In this document: piece after piece, positions 60,566-64,000 of the stretch | Numbering within the stretch: the first letter of the stretch is position 1 | Layout: each line of letters starts with the position of its first letter | Source of the DNA: Kribbella rubisoli | GTDB taxonomy: Bacteria > Actinomycetota > Actinomycetes > Propionibacteriales > Kribbellaceae | Direction of reading: 5' to 3' | DNA length: 64,000 bases | Assembly (NCBI RefSeq): GCF_004217145.1 | Contig: NZ_SHKR01000011.1 | Span: forward strand, 1,488,001 to 1,552,000 | The notes under the pieces: model-generated | Seen by the model: only the letters and a program-made list of their open reading frames with translations | Database searches by the model: none | Told to the model about the DNA's origin: nothing | Program-made: the position numbers and the translations under genes

Positions 60566-60598
60566 CGGTCCCGGCACCCTTTGCAGGGGCCGGGACCG
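60566..60598 (-). terminator. Terminator of lsr2
   Basis: CGGTCCCGGC (60566-60575) pairs with GCCGGGACCG (60589-60598), 10 bp, 13-nt loop, 15 nt after the lsr2 stop. Confidence 0.85.
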
Positions 60599-60612
60599 GT
60601 GGTCCGAAAAAG

Positions 60613-60942
60613 TTACTTGGCTTCGTTGTACGCCGCGCGCACCTCGGCGGAGATCCGGCCCCGCTCGCTGACCTCGTAGCCGTTCTCCTTGGCCCAGGCC
60701 CGGATGTCCGCGGAGTCCGATGCCGACCGGCCACGACCCCGCGCCCGGCCCGCGCTGCCGCGGCGCCCGGAGACCCGGCGCCCGGAGCCGACATAAGCGG
60801 CCAGTGCGTCACGCAGTTTTGCGGCGTTCTTCTTGGACAGGTCGATCTCGTACGTCGTTCCGTCCAGCCCGAAGGTGACGGTCTCGTCGGCCTTACCGCC
60901 GTCGAGATCGTCCTCGAGAACCACCTGAACCCTTTGCGCCAT
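60613..60942 (-). CDS. lsr2: Nucleoid-associated xenogeneic silencer Lsr2
   Basis: A 109-residue H-NS-like protein: N-terminal oligomerisation part VQVVLEDDLDGGKADETVTFGLDGTTYEIDLSKKNAAKLRDALAAYV, then a basic linker with RGRGR, and the DNA-binding C-terminus IRAWAKENGYEVSERGRISAEVRAAY with the AT-hook-like RGR. It binds AT-rich minor grooves and silences foreign genes. ATG 60942 preceded by GGAAAGG. In the clpC-lsr2-lysS order, as in M. tuberculosis Rv3596c-Rv3598c. Confidence 0.96.
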   Translation of the reverse strand: MAQRVQVVLEDDLDGGKADETVTFGLDGTTYEIDLSKKNAAKLRDALAAYVGSGRRVSGRRGSAGRARGRGRSASDSADIRAWAKENGYEVSERGRISAEVRAAYNEAK

Positions 60943-61171
60943 CGATGACAACCTTTCCGCGCCCGCCATCGGGCACAATCCCCCTGCCGAATTGTTAGCA
61001 CCTGATTTGTACCGCACAAACCGGGTTCGTGTCATTCATCGACGCCGCGCAGCGATCGTAACTTTGAGTATTCATCCCCGTTCGAATCCGGCTGGACCGG
61101 AATGCATTGACCCCGGATTTGCCGAACGAGTCCGTTGTGCTATGCAACGATCTGCGGAGGGATTCGGAGCA

Positions 61172-62692
61172 TCATTCCGGCCGCAGCAACGGGAAGAGAA
61201 TCGTCTCCCGGATACCGGTCCCGGTGAGAAGCATCACCAACCGGTCCAGGCCCATCCCCATGCCACCGGCCGGCGGCATCCCGAATTCCATCGCCCGGAG
61301 GAAGTCCTCGTCCAGCTCCATCGCTTCCGGATCGCCGGCCGCGGCCAGCAACGACTGCGACACCAGGCGATCGCGCTGGATCACCGGGTCGTTCAGCTCG
61401 GAGTACGCGACCCCGAGTTCGACCCCGTTGAAGAACAGGTCCCAGGCCTCGACCAGGCCCGGAATTTCGCGGTGCGGCTTGGCCAACGGCCGCGCCGACT
61501 CCGGATAGTCGCGGACAAAGGTGGGCTGGATCAGCGTGTGCTCGCAGAGCTTCTCGAACAAGTCGACCGCGATCTCACCGGCATTCCGGCCCGGCTGCAG
61601 CTCGACGTCGTGCTGCTCGGCCAACTTGGTCAGAGTGGCCAGGTCGGTGGTCACGTCGACGCTCTCGCCGACCGCTTCGGAGAGCAACCCGAAAAGCGTC
61701 GCGTGCTGGAACGGCTGCTCGATGTCGACGGTCGACCCGTCGCGCCCAGTGATCGTCGTACGACCGATCGCACGGCCCGCGTTCCGGATCAGCTCCTGGA
61801 TCAGTTCGGCCATCGAGTCGTAATCGCCGTAGGCCTGATAGGCCTCGATCATCGAGAATTCCGCCGAGTGGGTGGAGTCCAGCCCCTCGTTGCGGAACGT
61901 ACGGCCGATCTCGTAGACCCGGTCGACGCCGCCGATCATCGCGCGCTTGAGGTCGAGCTCGAGCGCGATCCGCAGCTTCATCTCCTGGTCGAACGCGTTC
62001 AGGTGCGTGCTGAACGGCCGCGCCGCGGCGCCGCCGTTGGTCAGCTGCAGCACCGGCGTCTCGACCTCGACGAAGCCGTGCTCGTCGTACGTCGCGCGTA
62101 GCGACTTCAGCACGGCCGCCTTCGCGCGGACCATCTCACGGGCCTCGGGCCGGACGATCAGGTCGACGTACCGCATCCGGACGCGGGCCTCTTCGCTGAG
62201 CGGCTTGTGCTCGTTGGGCAGCGGGCGCAGCGTCTTGGCGGCCATCTGCCACCCGGTCACCTGCACCGACAGCTCACCGCGGCGGCTGGTGATCACCTCG
62301 CCGTGAACAGCCAGCAGGTCGCCGATGTCGACGAGCTGCTTGAACCGGGCCAGCTCCTCCTCGCCCAGATCGGCCAGCGACAGCATCACCTGCAGCTCGG
62401 TCCCGTCGCCCTCCCGGAGCCGGACGAAGCACAGCTTTCCGGTGTTGCGCAGGAAGATCACCCGGCCGACCACCGAGACCTGCTCACCGGTCCGGGTGTC
62501 GGGCTCCAGGTCCTGGCTGTCGTACTTCGCCCGCAGGTCCTTCAGCAGGTGCGTCCGCGGCACCGAGATCGGGTACGGCGGGACGCCTTCGGCCACCAAA
62601 CGGTCACGCTTCTCCCGGCGAACCCGCATCTGCTCGGGCAGGTCGTCCTGCCCGTTGTCGGGGTTCACCGGGTCCACGTGCGTATCAGTCAT
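61172..62692 (-). CDS. lysS: Lysyl-tRNA synthetase, class II
   Basis: A 506-residue class IIb synthetase. OB-fold anticodon domain (VSVVGRVIFLRNTGKLCFVRLREGDG, residues 68-110), motif 2 region TFRNEGLDSTHSAEFSMIEAYQAY and motif 3 in PPAGGMGMGLDRLVMLLTG. Charges tRNA-Lys. ATG 62692 with TAGCCT (62699-62704) 6 nt upstream. The classical lysS of the clpC-lsr2-lysS block. Confidence 0.96.
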   Translation of the reverse strand: MTDTHVDPVNPDNGQDDLPEQMRVRREKRDRLVAEGVPPYPISVPRTHLLKDLRAKYDSQDLEPDTRTGEQVSVVGRVIFLRNTGKLCFVRLREGDGTELQVMLSLADLGEEELARFKQLVDIGDLLAVHGEVITSRRGELSVQVTGWQMAAKTLRPLPNEHKPLSEEARVRMRYVDLIVRPEAREMVRAKAAVLKSLRATYDEHGFVEVETPVLQLTNGGAAARPFSTHLNAFDQEMKLRIALELDLKRAMIGGVDRVYEIGRTFRNEGLDSTHSAEFSMIEAYQAYGDYDSMAELIQELIRNAGRAIGRTTITGRDGSTVDIEQPFQHATLFGLLSEAVGESVDVTTDLATLTKLAEQHDVELQPGRNAGEIAVDLFEKLCEHTLIQPTFVRDYPESARPLAKPHREIPGLVEAWDLFFNGVELGVAYSELNDPVIQRDRLVSQSLLAAAGDPEAMELDEDFLRAMEFGMPPAGGMGMGLDRLVMLLTGTGIRETILFPLLRPE

Positions 62693-62701
62693 GGCTCAAG
62701 G

Positions 62702-63925
62702 CTAGTGACTGACCGCCTCCAGCTCCGAATCCTTTGTTCCGTCCTTGACCCTGGCGAGGAGCACGCCGACGACCGCGGAGGCCACCGCGCACGCCACGCC
62801 GCCGGTCACGAACGTCCCGCGGGGTCCGAGCAGCGAACCCGCCAGACCGCCCAGCAACATCGCCAGGATGCTGAAGGACCGGACCGTCCCGTTCAGGGCG
62901 GCGAGCACCGAGCCACGGACCGCCTCGGCCGAGCGCATCACGATGAGGGCGCTGGTCGCCGCGTTCAGCAGTCCGCTGCCGACGCCGATCGTGGTGGCCC
63001 CGATCATCAGTGTCACGAAGTTCCCGGCCAGACCCATCAGCACGCTGGATCCGCCGATCGCGGCCATCCCGGCGACGACCGCCATCGACCGCGCCCGGTC
63101 GCCGCGCAGCCGGCCGCTGTACCAGGCGCCGAGGATCGCGCCGGCGCCGGTCGCCGCGCCCGCGGCGCCGTACAGGCCGGGTCCGAGGCCGAGCTCGCCG
63201 GTGATCAGGAAGACCTCCACGACGTTCACCGCTTCACCGGCGACCACAAACACCCAGAGCGCCGGCACCAGGATCCGCAGTACGTCGTCCCCGAAGATGG
63301 CTCGCAGCCCGGCCGACACACCACCGCGCTTGCGGTCGGCCGTCGACTCCGGCCGACGGCGGGTCTGGACCAGTTGCGCGACCAGTACAAGCACCAGAAA
63401 CGTCGCCGCGTCGACGAGCAGTGCGCCACGCGTACCGGCTGCACTGACCAACACACCGCCGGCCGCAGAGCCGGCCAGCGTCGCAACGCCGATCAGGGCC
63501 TGGCTCGTCCCGGTGGTCCGGCCGATGAGCTCCTCGCCGACGATCCGCGGGATCAGCGCTCCCCACGCGGGACCGGCGACAGCCTGTCCTACTTGGAGGA
63601 CGCAGACCAGGAGCAGCGTGTTCACCAGGTCGTGCACGAAGGCGAGGCCGACGCCGGCCACGACCTGCAGCAAACCCGACCAGACCAGGACCGTGCGGGA
63701 ATCGAACCCGTCCACGATCCGCCCGGCGAACGGGATCATCGCGACGGTCGGTACGGCGAACGCGAGCAGCAGGGCGGTGACCGCAGCCGGACCGTGGCCG
63801 TCGGACACGCGCAGCATCAACGCGATCAGCGCGATCGAGTCACCTGCATAGGAGAGCGCACGGGCGGGCAGCACCAGGCGGATGTCGCGGTGCGACCAGA
63901 TCGAAGTCTGAAGGGTTTGCTTCAT
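62702..63925 (-). CDS. MFS transporter
   Basis: A 407-residue transporter of about 12 helices. FAGRIVDGFDSRTVLVWSGLLQVVAGVGLAF is a variant motif A. The C-terminus after the last helix is short and acidic. Possible drug or toxin exporter; substrate unknown. ATG 63925 with TAACTT (63933-63938) spaced 7 nt. A dyad shared with the divergent gene covers the -10. Confidence 0.85.
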   Translation of the reverse strand: MKQTLQTSIWSHRDIRLVLPARALSYAGDSIALIALMLRVSDGHGPAAVTALLLAFAVPTVAMIPFAGRIVDGFDSRTVLVWSGLLQVVAGVGLAFVHDLVNTLLLVCVLQVGQAVAGPAWGALIPRIVGEELIGRTTGTSQALIGVATLAGSAAGGVLVSAAGTRGALLVDAATFLVLVLVAQLVQTRRRPESTADRKRGGVSAGLRAIFGDDVLRILVPALWVFVVAGEAVNVVEVFLITGELGLGPGLYGAAGAATGAGAILGAWYSGRLRGDRARSMAVVAGMAAIGGSSVLMGLAGNFVTLMIGATTIGVGSGLLNAATSALIVMRSAEAVRGSVLAALNGTVRSFSILAMLLGGLAGSLLGPRGTFVTGGVACAVASAVVGVLLARVKDGTKDSELEAVSH

Positions 63926-63948
63926 AGATGTGAAGTTAATGCTTCATA
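63919..63948. promoter_or_regulatory. Operator candidate in the divergent region next to the MFS gene
   Basis: TGAAG-N6-CTTCA (63931-63946) with GCTTCATA occurring twice (63919-63926 and 63941-63948). It covers the likely -10 of the MFS gene and lies 36 nt upstream of the divergent GTG. Suggests regulation by the divergently encoded protein. Confidence 0.55.
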
Positions 63949-63983
63949 TTCCGATCCGTCAAGGGTTTCGCTACGCTGACGTC

Positions 63984-64000
63984 GTGGCCAAGCAGAAGCC
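63984..64000 (+). CDS. Start of a divergent gene, probably a regulator (partial)
   Basis: GTG 63984 begins MAKQKP and runs out of the window after 5 codons. TACGCT (63972-63977) is 6 nt upstream, the leaderless pattern. The shared dyad suggests a DNA-binding repressor of the MFS gene (ArsR, MarR or similar), but only five residues are visible. Confidence 0.5.

Larger units (their letters stand above)
60273..60612. promoter_or_regulatory. clpC upstream region
   Basis: No gene. Holds the candidate ClgR box 60474-60488 and the lsr2 terminator 60566-60598. CGCTCCT just upstream of the clpC start is the ribosome-binding-site complement. No sequence resembling a HAIR or CIRCE element was seen. Confidence 0.5.

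Noticed and set aside
1-64000. tRNA or rRNA genes
   Set aside because: No cloverleaf-type or rRNA-like stretches recognised by eye; a tRNA scan would be needed to be certain.

Overview
The window is about 64 kb of high-GC, gene-dense DNA from an actinobacterium. Rex, a BldN-like sigma factor with an RsbN-like partner, SigE-family ECF sigma factors, Lsr2, DisA/RadA, ClpC, F420-type oxidoreductases, DUF5667 and DUF2255 proteins and many leaderless starts all fit this. Overall gene content fits the Nocardioidaceae/Kribbella side of the phylum best (inference, moderate confidence). No rRNA, tRNA, phage, transposase or CRISPR array was seen.

Layout. (1) 1-7.1 kb: rex (cut by the window edge), a glutaredoxin and an acyl-CoA ligase; a bldN-like sigma factor and its membrane partner; then, leftward, a lysophospholipid acyltransferase, a GalE2-like SDR and a 33-residue ribosomal protein. 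(2) 7.2-21 kb: methyltransferase, SARP regulator, alpha/beta hydrolase, excisionase-type HTH protein, acuC, a TetR gene with a dyad operator, an SGNH hydrolase, trpS preceded by a Trp leader peptide and attenuator, an F420 gene trio, proC and proline dehydrogenase. (3) 21-31 kb: accessory region with two aldo/keto reductases, an ECF sigma/anti-sigma/secreted-protein module and an ABC exporter. (4) 29.7-33.5 kb: HD protein, TetR, sugar-phosphate isomerase, Ppx/GppA and an Rv0495c-like protein. (5) 33.5-41.9 kb: epimerase, VOC, ArsR/SRPBCC pair, wax-ester synthase, GH20 hexosaminidase, MFS, GNAT, methyltransferase. (6) 42-46.9 kb: an unusual ABC cassette with an ATPase-like protein lacking Walker A, a lipoprotein binding protein, a two-in-one fused permease and a membrane TPR protein. 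(7) 46.9-64 kb: radA, a FabH-like KAS III, disA, PadR and DHA2 efflux pump, mutY, two giant coiled-coil proteins, clpC, lsr2, lysS and an MFS gene divergent from a regulator cut by the edge.

How it fits together. Two conserved chromosomal blocks are visible. One corresponds to the M. tuberculosis Rv0495c-Rv0502 neighbourhood and the S. coelicolor rex-bldN-rsbN-trpS-proC neighbourhood, here stretched by inserted genes but in the same order and strand. The other corresponds to radA-disA-mutY-clpC-lsr2-lysS. Regulation is unusually readable: a Trp-codon attenuator ahead of trpS, a BldN-type promoter ahead of rsbN, a shared CAACC-N16/17-GTC promoter in the SigE-family module, a ClgR-type box ahead of clpC, a Rex-type site ahead of rex, and dyads overlapping the -10 or start codon of several regulator genes. 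At about twenty genes a TANNNT or CAGGNT hexamer sits only 6-8 nt before the start codon, the signature of leaderless mRNAs; this was used to choose several starts.
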